Shown piece after piece: positions 20,839 through 31,831 of a stretch of DNA of 64,000 nt. The position numbers and the translations under genes were made by a program. The stretch's first letter is position 1; the number at the start of each line of letters is the position of its first letter. Below the pieces are notes generated by a model. That model worked only from the letters and a program-made list of their open reading frames with translations, did not search any database and was not told the DNA's origin. Source of the DNA: Drosophila persimilis (lineage: Eukaryota > Arthropoda > Insecta > Diptera > Drosophilidae). Location of the stretch: positions 2,418,001 through 2,482,000 of the forward strand of contig NW_020825289.1 in assembly GCF_003286085.1 (NCBI RefSeq). Direction: 5' to 3'.

Positions 20839-21373
20839 AACGAGGGGGAACGTTGTGAGCCGCGGCAAAGGCCGCGGCTCTACTTTATACCCGGTACTCA
20901 GTCAGTATATACGTGAGCTTATGATCTACATACATGTATGTAAGTTATAAAATATATTTTATACGTAAACGCCGCTCGAATTAGCTCCCAATTTAATACA
21001 TTAAATTGGTACTCAGGGAACACCACGGGGAGGCCATCACGATGCAATGGGGTCACTCTAACCAAAATATAATCTTGGGGACCTACGAGTCGACTTGAGC
21101 TGCTATTAAAAGCATTTTTAAGCTCCATATTCCCCAAAAATTAAAGAAAGGATTCCAATCCTTTATAAAAAATATCTAAACTAACAAGAATACCTATATA
21201 CATACATAGAAATGATTAATAATAAACCTATTTCAACCTAAACTTAATTAACAAAATAATAAAACGGATAAAAATAAAAAAGGTTTAACAAAGGTAAAGA
21301 TTAAAGAATTAATATAATTCAGAACACGGCTAAATAATACAAAATATTAAATATGCCTGATTAACAAAAAAAT
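20839..21373 (-). other. Helentron 3' terminus with hairpin (array copy 3)
   Basis: Same as copies 1 and 2; hairpin at 20857-20880. Confidence 0.75.
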
Positions 21374-22262
21374 TTAGTCTTCTGCCTCTCTAACATTAAC
21401 TAAAATTCCACTATAATAACTATAGATAGTCTCAAAGGTGCGCGCGGTGGCCCTGCCATCGGAAATGTTTGAAAACGCCCAGTCATTATGCGTATCGCAA
21501 TTGGTTGTGGACGAGTTCAAATCTAACAATGACCTACAATTCCTTTCTGAAAGGAATTCATACATTTTCTTACAGCAACCTGAAAGGGAACGAAGGCATA
21601 AATTAAAATCTCCTAACACTACGGAATTTCTATCAAAAAATGGATGCCGTTGAAATAAGACCTCAAATTCTGTTTCGAACTTTCGCAACGGATACGTGGG
21701 GGTTCTGTAAATAACAATAAAACCGACAGATTTGTACTTAAATAAAGCATACTCGAACACTGGAGATGCTAAGTTCCCGGAATCCGCATAATATCGATTA
21801 CTTTCAATAATACTACAATGATTCAAAAGTTCATTCCTAACGAATATTAGAATGCCTCTTTTCGGTCTAGCTCCGCTGGCTACGGACTGGCAATCTAACC
21901 GCACTGCTGTGGAAAAGCCAGGAATATTATAAGCTTCATTTGAGTATGTGGAAGCCTCAACGAAGCACAAAATAGAAGATTTGATCATTAGCTGATCAGA
22001 ACAGACATCGGTAGAATGGCAGTGCAAGCTTTCCGTATTATGGAAGAAAATATTTAATTCGGACGGATTGAGTAAACAATCGAAGTGGGTGTGAAGTAAC
22101 TTAGCGGAACGCAAGTTCTCCATCTCTTTCGCGACAGGACAGTCCCGCTTGGGTCTCGAAGGAATGAGTAGTCCAACGATATGAAGTCCGTTCGCACTGG
22201 TGGCCCTACAACAAGCTACATACAATGCTTCTCTTTGTGTTAAGACCTTAAAAGAAAAGACA
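21374..22262 (-). pseudogene. Helentron helicase motif VI plus endonuclease (array copy 3)
   Basis: Same unbroken 283-codon frame. One silent-looking difference from copy 2 was seen (C at 21689, T at the matching 16891). In this copy the chain roo-like 3' LTR, env remnant and integrase continues without a break into the main roo-like body, so this is the original C-terminal half of the Helentron gene whose N-terminal half lies at 45104-50313. Confidence 0.82.
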
Positions 22263-22285
22263 TTTGCGAGTTGAATTGTAAATTC

Positions 22286-22671
22286 AAACTAAATTTTATT
22301 CTTAAAATCAGAACCTTATATGTGATTTGACAATGAGGTAGGAGGTACAATTTGGTAGTCTATAATTATCGTTAGACCTACGCAGAGGATACACTTTACT
22401 GAGGGTGTCTATTTGAGTACATGCTTACATTAGTTTTATTTTAGGACCGCATTTGTTAAGTGTTTTCTCCACTTGTGTTTTGTTGTCGTATTAATGGGTT
22501 ACAGATCTCTGTTTACACCAGTGCAGTCATAACTTGTCTACTTTATGTGATTTCTTTAGAGATCGGTGTTGTTACATGAGTGAATGTGTACAAAAATCTA
22601 TTTATGTTTAAACAATCTGCAAGGGGCCGAAAGTGGCATTGTATTGACGATCATATGTTCATGTTTGAACA
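22286..22671 (-). repeat. Roo-like 3' LTR (array copy 3, parental position)
   Basis: Matches the 5' LTR at 44718-45103 with few differences. A stretch resembling the sequence just before the LTR (CACTTTCGGCCC) is repeated inside it about 60 bp from its start. Confidence 0.78.
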
Positions 22672-23476
22672 TTCTGCAAAGGGCCGAAAGTGGCATTGTT
22701 TTGTATTTTAATTCTTGTGAACCTTTTTGTGTAAATTTTCTTTATAGCTATAATTACAAGTACAGATAATCATTTACAGTCAATTACAGTGGGTAGGGAA
22801 GTGCTATCGTTTGCAGTCTTCGTGCTACTTTAATTCTTCTTATGGCATAGATTATTAATATTATCATTATTATGATTCCGATAATCAATGCCGCATGTCC
22901 AGATACATGATGGAACTTATGTCCTTATAAGTCTTTTAACAATTTTATTTCGTCTCTTAACTTATCTATTTCTTCTGTATGGTTAATTAATGGTACTGTT
23001 AATGGATTCCAAACAATTTTTGGTATTTTACTTATATTAGTTATATAAAAGGATGAAATTGGCTCGTAGCTTTCTGTTTAAATACTGTGATGAGGTACTA
23101 GTATTTTGTCATCGGTTCGCACAGTACAACCATTTATTATTGTTAAAATTCCTTGTTGCGGAAGATCAATTAGTTCTTGATTTGAGTTACTACATTGAAT
23201 CCTAGCATTAGTGTTTACTGGAACTTTGAAGAGCCAACTAATCTGCATTTCTAATTCGACACAAAATTATCTTGTCTCTGCTATCTTCCTATACACGCAA
23301 TTTGAATTACCTTTTACTACTACGAGTACTTCTGGTCTCTTTTGGAGTCATTCCTGAGTCTTGCTCTTCTGTCTCAATTCCAGCTATTGGACAAATTTTA
23401 GTTATAGGTCGTTTTATCAACCCGTCTTGATGTTTTATAGTTACTACTCTGACTCTATCGTCCCTACCTTTATGTA
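22672..23476 (-). pseudogene. Roo-like 3' region with env remnant (array copy 3)
   Basis: Same content as 17874-18678: env ectodomain end with NGCTVRTDD, helical segment, membrane anchor and basic tail, with stops (for example after LVPHHSI). Only about the C-terminal third of an Env is recognisable; the rest was lost before the triplication. Confidence 0.6.
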
Positions 23477-23481
23477 TTCTT

Positions 23482-25910
23482 CTATTCTTCTATTTTTCCC
23501 AAGGCCCATCTAGCTGGGTGACAGGTTTCATCTTTTATTAATAAAATCTGTCCTGTTTTAATATTCTGCATTCCTATTTTCCATTTATTTCTTTGTTGCA
23601 GTGTGTGCAAATAATCTTCTTTCCATTTAATCCAAAATTCTCTTTTCATTTTCTGAATTAATCTCCATCTATCCAGATTCCCGATTTTTTCCTCTGAAAT
23701 TGTCTCCATCGGGCCAAATATTGACCTTCCAATTATAAAATGACCTGGTGTTAATACATCCAGATCGTCAATATCATTTGTAGCTGCATACAAAGGGCGT
23801 GAATTTAGTACCGCTTCAATTTGACATAATAGAGTTGCCATTTTCTCATAGGTTAAATTATTGTCCCCAATTACCCTTTTTAAGCGATATTTCACTGATT
23901 TTACCCCAGCTTCCCAAATACCTCCGAAGTGAGGTCCTGCCGGGGGAATAAAATGCCACTCGATCTGTTCTCTTTCTAATATTTGAACCACTTTTATGTT
24001 GTCTTTGAGGGCTTTTTGGTATTCCTCGTCTAATTTGTGCGAAGCTCCCACAAAGTTAGTTCCATTATCGGAAAACATTTTTGCATATTTTCCTCTTCTT
24101 GAAAAAAATCTTCTAAGTGAAGCTAGAAATGCATCTGAAGTAAGATCGCTGACTACTTCCAAATGAATAGCTTTTGTCGCCATGCATACGAATACGGCAA
24201 TATATCCCTTATAGGATTTCTGCCCCCGGTTTTTAGAACATCGGATATGGTAAGGCCCGGCGAAGTCTACACCTGTATTTGTAAACGGGTGCGACATTGT
24301 AGCTCTGTGTTTCGGCAGATTTCCCATAATTTGTTCTGCAGTATTCTGTCGATACCTAGCACAGATGACACACCCTTTAAGTTTTTTCTTTAAGCAATTT
24401 CTTAGCCCAAATATCCAAAACTTTCGCTGGATATAGTTTCGCATCAGATTAATTCCACCGTGCAATGTTTCTTTATGTGCATTCTTGATAATTAAAGACG
24501 TCACGTGACACTTATCTAAAATCAAGGGATGTTTAACCTCAAATTCCGCGTTGGAGTTTTGCAATCTACCTCCAACTCGTAACAATCCGTCTTTATCTAA
24601 GAACGGATTTAAGCTTAATAGTTTATTTTTTGTTTCTTTTTCCTTTTTATTAATTAGGCTAGCTATTTCGGAACCGAATTGGATAGCTTGTTGTTGTTTT
24701 ACTATTAATACTTTGGCGCTCTTAATCTCCTTCACTGTCAAAAATGAAGGAAATTCTTTCTTTTTGGTTTTGATTTGAATAAACCTCAATACATATGCAA
24801 TGACTCTCTCTAGTTTATGCATACACGAATATTTTTGTAATAATTCACAAAAATTGTTATTTTTTGCTATTACCATTGCTGTGCCCACAACTAATTTTTC
24901 TTCAATTTCCTCTTTTGGCCAATTTTCCTTAGATTTCGCCAACCATTGAGGCCCTTTCCACAAAATCTTAAAATCTTTTAGCTTATCTGCACCAATGCCC
25001 CTTGTTGCTACATCTGCTGGATTGTCTTCAGTTCTAACGTGTCCCCATTTAATTTCCTTAGTCTTTCTTACTTCGTCAGTTCGACGCCTGATAAACTTGT
25101 CTTTATTGTCTCCATTCTTTATCCAGGCGAGAGTAATAGTAGAATCACTCCAGGCATAACACTCTACATTGCTTCCAACCGCTACTTTCACCCGTTGAAT
25201 TAATTTTGCCAGAAGATGTGCTGCACAAAAGTCTAATTTTGGAATAGTTTTAGATTCTTCTTTGGATTAACTTTGCTTTTGCTGGCTATTATAATTGTAG
25301 AACTATCTACCTTGGCATACACTACGGCAGCATAAGCCTTTTCGGATGCATCGGCAAACCCATGAATTTGCATCGACTTATTGTGCTGAGAATTTAGCCA
25401 TCTCGGTATCCGAATGCTCTCTAACTCTGTTAAACTATTTTTAAACGAATTCCATTCCCGAGTATCCTGTTCTAATAATTCTTCATCGCAATTTTTGTCT
25501 GCAAGCCAAAGTTTTTGAATAAACAATTTTCCGACAAGTGTCACTGGAGACAACCAGCCTAAGGGGTCATATATCTTGGCTAAGGTAGATAATACTATTC
25601 TTTTGTTATTTTTCTTAATTGGTTCATAGTGGAAACTGAACCTAAACTCGTCTTTAACCGGTTCCCATTGTAGTCCTAATGTTTTGACGGATTCATTCTC
25701 CTCAATGGTTAATACTTTATTTTCTTGGTCATCTCTAATGCCTTCTATAATTTCTGGGATATTTGTTATCCACTTTCTTAAGTTAAACCCAACCGTATTA
25801 AACTCCCGGGTAACTTCCTTTACATGCTTTTTAGCATCCAGTATCGTGTCGGCACCTATCATCAGGTCGTCCATATAAAAATCATTCTTTATGATTTCCC
25901 TAATTGCTTA
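23482..25910 (-). pseudogene. Roo-like Pol: RT C-terminus, RNase H and integrase
   Basis: From 25910 downward: NDFYMDDLMIGAD with the RT catalytic YMDD, LSTLAKIYDPLGWLSP, RNase H with HGFADASEKAYAAVVY, then a one-frame slip at about 25235. The second block (569 codons from 25191) holds CYAWSDSTITLAWIK, NPADVATRG, LNPFLDKDGLLRVGGRL, the zinc-binding HKETLHGG and CVICARY of integrase, and the DDE residues in VDFAGPYH, SDNGTNFVGAS and GIWEAGVKS. It would reverse transcribe and insert the element. It is 5'-joined across the solo LTR to 26282-26372. Confidence 0.92.
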
Positions 25911-26281
25911 TGTGGAGATAATGTTTTTTATCCCCAATCGGCCGACTAATTATTCGAATTAAATAAAACTCGGCGCAGAAATAAAATTGCGATATGTTCT
26001 TTAATGCGTGACATCCAAATTGCAAGTGTGGCTTGCCTGCCCTTTACATTGCCGCTCCGATCGCTAAGCGCAGCTTCGCTCAGCCGACGTCGGTAGGCAG
26101 ACGCATAGCGGAGATAGCGAAGAGCGAGCTGGCAGAGAGCGTTTAGCAGGGCAAGCACGCGCAAAGCTTTAACAAACAAATGAGTGACATAGACATAAGT
26201 AACAAACAAAATAAGCGGCTGAGGTCCAAGAATTAGGTGCTATTTGGTAAGCAGCTAATCGGCTGGGTTCTGCTCCGAACA
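25911..26281 (-). repeat. Solo LTR of family A in the roo-like RT
   Basis: 371 bp, minus strand TGTTCGGAGCAG to TCTCCACA, clearly related to the LTR at 2461-2823. Flanks are GCTTA and GCTTG, a 5 bp target duplication with one change. RT coding text reads through on both sides (VLVAIADNCKNQ, then AIREIIKNDFYMDD), so it is an insertion reduced to one LTR by LTR-LTR recombination. Confidence 0.85.
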
Positions 26282-26384
26282 GCTTGATTTTTGCAATTAT
26301 CTGCTATTGCAACAAGAACCCTGGTTGCTAAGTAGGGTGCTGAAGCTGTACCGTACGTAACGGTTGTAAGTTTATAATCTTTTA
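26282..26384 (-). pseudogene. Roo-like RT slice between solo LTR and LINE, with LINE target duplication
   Basis: Translates as DYKLTTVTYGTASAPYLATR, the conserved RT block that precedes the YMDD box in BEL Pol. It fills the gap between the RT start at 32994-33377 and the YMDD piece at 25910. Its last 12 bp, TATAATCTTTTA (26373-26384), recur at 32994-33005 as the LINE target duplication. Confidence 0.85.
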
Positions 26385-26597
26385 TTTTATTTTATTTTTT
26401 TTTTGTGATTTAAGTTACCAAACTACCCGTGAGTAGCGTGGGATTATTTGGCCGCCCGCCTTTTGAAGGTGGAAATTGCCAAGTCAAAGAATAGAAGATG
26501 TTGGAGTGCTGTTTATAGCTTTACATCAGTTTTGTCGATGAAGTCAATTAGTGTTTGGTACGCGCTGGTGTTTTCTTTTTCAAAGAATTTGTAAATA
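26385..26597 (-). other. 3' untranslated region and tail of the I-like LINE
   Basis: Non-coding, ending in an A-rich tail with interspersed T (26385-26407, reads AAATAAAATAAAA-like on the minus strand). This is a poly-A style tail and not the TAA repeats of the classic I factor. Confidence 0.7.
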
Positions 26598-28085
26598 TCA
26601 TTTTCTTAGAGATGGGAAGTTTTGCCTTGTTGTGTTGTACTTTGTACAATTGAAAATTAAATGCGAGGCGTTATCGATACTATCGCATGTATCACATATG
26701 TTGCTAGGAACTACATGTATTTTGGCGAGAGTGTGCCTATCGAATGCGTTACCGCTAAGCAGTCTGTTGATTCTTTTAGCGTCAATGGCTTTAAGTTTAG
26801 TTTTATTTAGGAACCACGGTTTGGATGATGTTGAGGGGAAAAGCGAGCAGTAACCACGGTGCTTGATACTAGCAAACTCGGCGTATTCTCTCTCCCATTC
26901 TGCTTTTAGGATTCTGTGTATTTCGCACATAGCGTCTTTAAGGTTCCATTTAACCACTGTGTATTTTCCTCGTCTGTGGGCTTCTTTGGCTGCTGCGTCG
27001 ACTGAAGTGTTCTGAGGGATGTTAGCGTGTCCGGGAATGTAGTGAACCTCTACAGTTCTTAGATGTGGATTTTTTTGGATCTTTTCTCTGATTTTGTAGG
27101 CGATAGAGTTATCCTGAATGTTCTTCGCCAGAATGAGGGCCCCGTTTCTGCTGTCTGTCAGGAGCGCGACACGAGGAAAATTGTACAAAATAGCATGGTC
27201 CAATGCCTTCTCGATAGCAAGGAGCTCGGCGGACAACGAGGAAAGGGTTTTGTGCGTGTAATAGCTATCTAAAAAACCTGTCCTATCGTGCAGGAAAGCG
27301 GCGCTGGAATGCCCATCGGCGACTGACCCATCCGTGTAATAGATTTCAAAACCCCCCTTCGTCAGCTGATCCTTCTTTTCCCCGTGGAGCAGCATGATAC
27401 CTGCCTGGTCTATAGCGTGCTTGTTGGGTGCAGAGCCCTTGAAAAATTCTAAGTCGGAGCTAATTTTATTGCAAAATGAAGCTGTGTTCTCGAAAACCTC
27501 AACTCTGTCTATTATGCTGCCAAACTCCCGATATGCCTTAGCGTAGCCCGTGTTTAAATCCCTATTTGTTTCACTTGCTGGGAGATTAAATGCAAACACC
27601 TTAACCAACTCTTTCGCCGCCAGGAATCTCATCCTGTAGTCCGGGGGAAGTTCTCCTGCCATGTGGTATATGATAGGAGCGGGAGTGCAGATTATCAGAC
27701 CCAGCGACTTTCTGAGGTGATGGTTGCAGTGGGATTTGATTTTGGCCAAGGCAGATTTGGACAGGTTGCAGATTGATGAGCACGCGTACTCTAGCCTACT
27801 TCTGACAAATGCCTTGTAAAATATAAGCCCTCTTTTGGGGCTGACACCATAGTGACACCCGCTGAGTAATCTGAGAAACGCACAATTTCTGTTCGATTCC
27901 GAGATGGCCAGATCAATGTGACCAGAGGCTGAGTTGTTTGCTGAGATAGTCCTGCCTAGATATTTGATCTGCTCTACTTGTCTGATTTCAACTCCCTGAT
28001 GCGAGATATTTAGCGCAGTTCTACGATTGTTGAAGTAAATCACTTTAGACTTCGCCGGATTGAATGACAGGTTTAGCCTATTCAC
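26598..28085 (-). pseudogene. I-like LINE: RT C-terminal domain and RNase H
   Basis: Begins RLNLSFNPAKSKVIYF, the segment that follows the catalytic box in LINE RTs, then IKYLGRTISANNS and the thumb. RNase H spans about residues 230-350: YYTDGSVADG (first Asp), LSSLSAELLAIEKAL (Glu), VALLTDSRNGALIL (Asp) and PGHANIPQNTSVDAAAKE (last Asp). The C-terminal CDTCDSIDNASHLIFNC is the usual CCHC-like end. The catalytic YADD is absent because the preceding part is deleted. Confidence 0.88.
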
Positions 28086-28784
28086 CTATTCTGTTCACCT
28101 CTACCTCGCTTTTGCCCTTTATGAGGATTCGTTTGTTAAGGAAGCTGGAGATCCAAGCCGTGAGGCTTGTATTGAACCGCATATCCCTCATCCTGTGCTC
28201 GAGTGTGTCCACTCTTACGCAGTCGAACGCTCTTTGTAAATCCAGGCAGGCTGCGACAACCTGACAACCCCTCGCCTTCAGCGCCAGAACTTTGTTGATA
28301 AGGTCGTTGATGCAGAGAGCCGTGGACCTATTTCTCCTGAAGGCATAGGACCTGTCCGGCAGCAGGATTTGAACAGCGTGTTAATCAAACAAATCGGCCT
28401 ATGGTTTTGGAAGGAAGTAGGGTCTGCATTCTTCTTGGGGATGGGTACCACTTTTATCCTGCGCCAGACTTCAGGGATGACGCCACTAATTCCAAAAATG
28501 TCTTGTTTTTTCCCACTTGGTAGCATTTGAAGCATCCTGAACGAGATGCCATCAGGGCCTCTAGCCGAATTGGGGTTCCTGGTTTTTAGGAAGGCCAGGA
28601 ATTCTTCCAGTTCCAGGGGTTCCGGGTCGTCTGGTCCTAACAAAGGGGCAGGAATTTTCTTAGGGGGCCTACTGTTTGACGTGGATGGGGTTGCTTTAAC
28701 CATATTAAGAAAGTTTTTGTCATCTTCGTACGTCCATTTGTTCCCTACATTTTTAATATGACCGTACTTTTTTATGTTCTTCAC
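28086..28784 (-). pseudogene. I-like LINE: RT N-terminal part, with the core deleted
   Basis: NPNSARGPDGISFRMLQ and WRRIKVVPIPKKNADP are RT blocks 0-2; in another frame (28086-28280) come LDLQRAFDCVRVDTLEHRM and FLNKRILIKGKS. Directly after KGKSEVEVNR the text jumps to the post-catalytic RLNLSF block, so the GVPQGS and YADD blocks (roughly 300 bases expected) are gone. A frameshift near 28380 is also present. Confidence 0.85.
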
Positions 28785-28959
28785 CCTGCTCCAGGGATGG
28801 CGATGAGGAGACCTCTTCTATAAACTTGGAAAAGTTGCGCTTTCTAAGATTTTTTACGTGATTTTGTAGATTTTTGTCAGCTTCTAAGGTTGCTCTGGCA
28901 TCAGCCAATTTTTTGGTGAGGTAGAATTTTTGCCTGCAAGCGTTTCTCACGCGAAAAAG

Positions 28960-29218
28960 TTTTTCCGTTTCCTCGTTCCACCATTTCTTATAGCCTCTGC
29001 ACACTGAGCCCATCCCGGGGGAATGGTGGGATTTTTTGACAAATGTGAAACTCCGATTCACACTGCCACCATCCACCATCCACCATCCAACATCCATCAA
29101 AAACAGCTGATGCCAATAACAAGTTCATTAAATTTGCGCGGAAGATTTATTAATTCTTAATAATGGATGATAGAGATATAGCAATTATTTTTCCGTTTCC
29201 TCGTTCCACCATTTCTTA
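28960..29218. repeat. 197 bp insertion flanked by 31 bp direct repeats inside the LINE
   Basis: The 31 bp at 28960-28990 (TTTTTCCGTTTCCTCGTTCC and on to CATTTCTTA) recur exactly at 29188-29218. On the minus strand both encode KKWWNEETEK; the LINE reads AKKWWNEETEK then stops, and resumes as YKKWWNEETEKLFRVRN. The 197 bp between (28991-29187) are foreign and include a GGATGGTGGAT mini-repeat (29071-29097). Looks like an insertion with a long target duplication, as in retroposition, or a template-switch duplication. Confidence 0.8.
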
Positions 29219-30036
29219 GCAACGTACTTGTTCTTGCTTGGGAATGTGACCGTGTTTTTTAAGGTCAGGGATTTCACTTTTTCGTTGAGCTCCTCCAGAT
29301 TTGAGAAATCACTTGCACCCAGAATCCGGGCTATTCTGTTGTGAAGGATCTTCTTGCCTTGGAGGGGGACATTTAGGCCTTGCACTGATAAAACAATTGG
29401 GAAGTGGTTGCTGTTCGTAATTTTTGTTTTGAGGACTTGCCAGTTAATAGTTCCATTTCTGTAGTTCGAAAAAGAAAGGTCAGGAGCGGAGAATTGAGAT
29501 GGGCTCCTGGAGAAGGTTGGCGAACCGTCGTTTAGGCAGATAAATCCGGCCTCCCGGGTGGAATTCTCAACGCTGCGGCCCTTGCGATCACAGATCGGAC
29601 TTCCCCAGATAGAAGACCTAGCGTTGAAGTCCCCGCCCACTATTGAGGGTATGTCAAGCGAAGCCGCGAATTCGAAAAACCTTTTTGTGCCCGATTTAAA
29701 CTGTGAAACTGTTGTTGATGGCGGTGCATATATGCTAAAAATATTGAAATTGCTCTTGAGGTTTAATGTTTTTATTCCTAAAATTTCCAAGTCGTTCTCT
29801 ATTTTTAAAATGCTGAATTGAATGTTTTTCCTGACGTATATGCCAACCCCGCCGTAGCCGTCCACTCTGGGCCTGCAGAAAAAGATATATTCTAAAATGC
29901 TGCAGTCCGCGTTGTTCAACACCCAAATCTCTGAGAGGATGGCAATATCTATTGCGTTGTTGTCTAGGAACATTGAGAGGAGCTGTTTGTTGTTGTTGTG
30001 TGTCAGACTTTGAATATTTAGCTGAAGAATCTTCAT
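29185..30036 (-). pseudogene. I-like LINE endonuclease (start of ORF2)
   Basis: 283 codons. AP-like endonuclease motifs in order: MKILQLNIQSL (Asn), IAILSEIW (Glu), YGGVGIYV, FNIFSIYAPPST, SIVGGDFNARSSIWGS (GDFN), SAPDLSFSN and ITNSNHFPIVLS (the SDH box, here SNH). It would nick the target DNA to prime reverse transcription. The Met start overlaps the stop of the ORF at 30033 (ATGA), typical of termination-reinitiation. Stopped early by the insertion at 28991-29187. Confidence 0.88.
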
Positions 30037-30377
30037 TGTTGGATGTTTTGAGAACCAACTGCCATCCCTTGGGCAATCTGACGCCTATCTAGTTCTGCGT
30101 TGGAAGCATTGACAAATTCTCTAATTTCCTTAATAAATTTATTCGCTAAAGAATCCCCTTTAATGATGTTGTTTGGATCAATCAGGAACGCTGTGAGTTT
30201 GGCTCCTAGTGCGTTTAGCTTATCCTGGGCCAGAGAAGATTCCACAGATGAAGATCTCACAAATTTCTCGCTCAATTGGACGTATTCTGAGTTTATTGAG
30301 TTCTTCCACTCTGCCATGTTGGCTGCTGCCTTGGCCGCCTCTGCGTTCCGGGCGGCAACCCTATTGGATTTGGTCAC
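30033..30377 (-). pseudogene. Probable C-terminal part of LINE ORF1, in shifted frame
   Basis: 114 codons with no Met at its start and a helical composition (NAEAAKAAANMAEWKNSI). It picks up where the CCHC-bearing ORF1 stops at 30374 and ends in the ATGA overlap with ORF2. I infer it is the natural end of ORF1 separated by a one-base indel. Confidence 0.6.
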
Positions 30378-31567
30378 TTCCGCGAAAGAGGTAAGCTGTT
30401 ATTCAAGAATTCAGGGGGGCGGTTAGATTGCCAACTGGGTCTAGGAAATTCCCCTTGATCCCTTGGGTTGGGGGCAGTTCTATCAAAAAGGATCGGATAT
30501 CTAGCCCTGACCTCAGCTCTAGTTAGGTTTTCCAGTGTCATACACTTTTGAATGGCGGACGCTTTTTTCCTGGCCTCACACTGCGGGTGGGTGGCAGCAT
30601 GTTCCCCCTTGCAGTTAGCACAGACCAGCCCTGAGCAGATAACATCTTTGCTGTGATCTTGTCCGCATTTGAAACATTTCGCTCCACTCTTGCAATGCTG
30701 CGCCAGATGGCCAAACCTAAAACACCTGAAACATTGATTAAGCTGAACAAAAGGTTTCACTTCTACTTTAGAATATAGAAAATTGATTTTGGTTGGTAAC
30801 TGCTCTCCTCTGAACCAGAGTTTCACCCTGCCAGTAGGTACACGTTCTCCCGATGCTCTATCCCTTCGCGTAATCCGAACTATCTCCTCAATTGGGATAT
30901 CCGAGGTTACAAGCTCCGCTAGCTGTTCCTCCGAGTAGTGCCCGGGGATCCCAAAAATTAGTCCTGCTTTTTGGACGAAGTGCCTAAAGATTCGGGTTGA
31001 GTACCCTTGAGCAGCGAAAACACTGTTTTCCACTAGCCCGTTTGCACACTCCGCCGACCCGCACACAATCTTGCACCTGCCATAGCCCATTCTAGCAACC
31101 TCCTCGATATCGCTAATGCCCTGTTTCAGCAGCAGATCGGATAGATCAAACTGGTTTATAGCAATTCTGGCATTATTCGCACTCATTTTGTCGATACAAA
31201 CAATGTATGGACCTTTATGCCCCTCATAATACTTGTTAACGATGATTTTGCGGTTACTTCCGTTATTCGTACTCACAGAAGCCACACAAACCGCGTCAGT
31301 CTTCTCTCTCTCTTTCGTCGTAGAGATGTTTGATGTCATGCTTGTTGTCGTGTTCGTGGACATGTTTGTCGACACGTTCGTCGACAAGTTTGGTTTCTTG
31401 CACAACAGTTTAGAAGCCAAAAGCTGCGGAGCCGTTTTTGCCGCCATTTTTACTCCTACCCGCATGGCGGATTTAGCTTCTCCTTCCCTTTTCTTCAGCG
31501 TTTCCGTGCGAATTTTTACTCCCGTCGCCTTCTCCGTGGCCATCCTTGTCTTTCCTCTGTTTGCCAT
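30374..31567 (-). pseudogene. I-like LINE ORF1 (nucleic-acid binding, three CCHC knuckles)
   Basis: Start chosen at the ATG 31567 (MANRGKTRMATEK), as the upstream frame to 31783 has no family look. Residues about 60-95 are Thr/Ser/Asn-rich (STNVSTNMSTNTT). Then an RRM-like region, and three knuckles: CFRCFRFGHLAQHC, CFKCGQDHSKDVIC and CANCKGEHAATHPQC. After them LTRAEVRARYPILFDR. Such proteins coat LINE RNA. The frame breaks at 30374. Confidence 0.85.
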
Positions 31568-31831
31568 GCTTCTCAGGATCCAGGTGCTTAAACTGATTTC
31601 ATGAAAATGCCGACTACAGATTTTGTTTGTGCTGCTGCGTTCCCGCGTTTTTTGTAGTTTTTGTTCGCCGAGGGCGATTTGTATTTTTTTGGTGGTTTGT
31701 TGTTTATTTCGAGATATTTCCATGCAAAACGCGATATGACATACGTCTGATCGGTGGTATTTTGCTATTATTATCAAGTGCAATTATTATTGAACTTTTG
31801 GTTGATATTTTTAATAATGAATTTATTATTT
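31568..31831 (-). other. LINE 5' leader between DINE-1 and ORF1
   Basis: Non-coding leader of the I-like LINE; the rest of it lies beyond the DINE-1 at 32961-32993. No further element is recognisable. Confidence 0.55.

Larger units (their letters stand above)
3212..24012. repeat. Tandem triplication of a composite 4.8 kb unit (period 4798 bp)
   Basis: The same composite sequence recurs three times in direct orientation: copy 1 is 3212-6752 plus 13156-14416 (interrupted by a BEL insertion), copy 2 is 14417-19214 and copy 3 is 19215-24012. Landmarks in copies 2 and 3 are spaced exactly 4798 bp apart (for example 14766 and 19564; 16576 and 21374; 17786 and 22584). The junction reads GAGGGC then TAATTTAAATATG at 14416/14417 and 19214/19215, where integrase text is abruptly cut. 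At 24012 copy 3 runs on into uninterrupted integrase, so copy 3 is the parent-like copy. Copies 2 and 3 look almost identical; copy 1 differs more, with small indels and a 5 bp insertion TCTAG at 6253-6257. Unequal exchange or replication slippage is the simplest cause; an assembly error must also be considered. Confidence 0.93.

Noticed and set aside
26551-26853. 100-codon plus-strand frame over the LINE 3' end.
   Set aside because: Antisense to the RNase H/C-terminal region of the LINE; a shadow frame.
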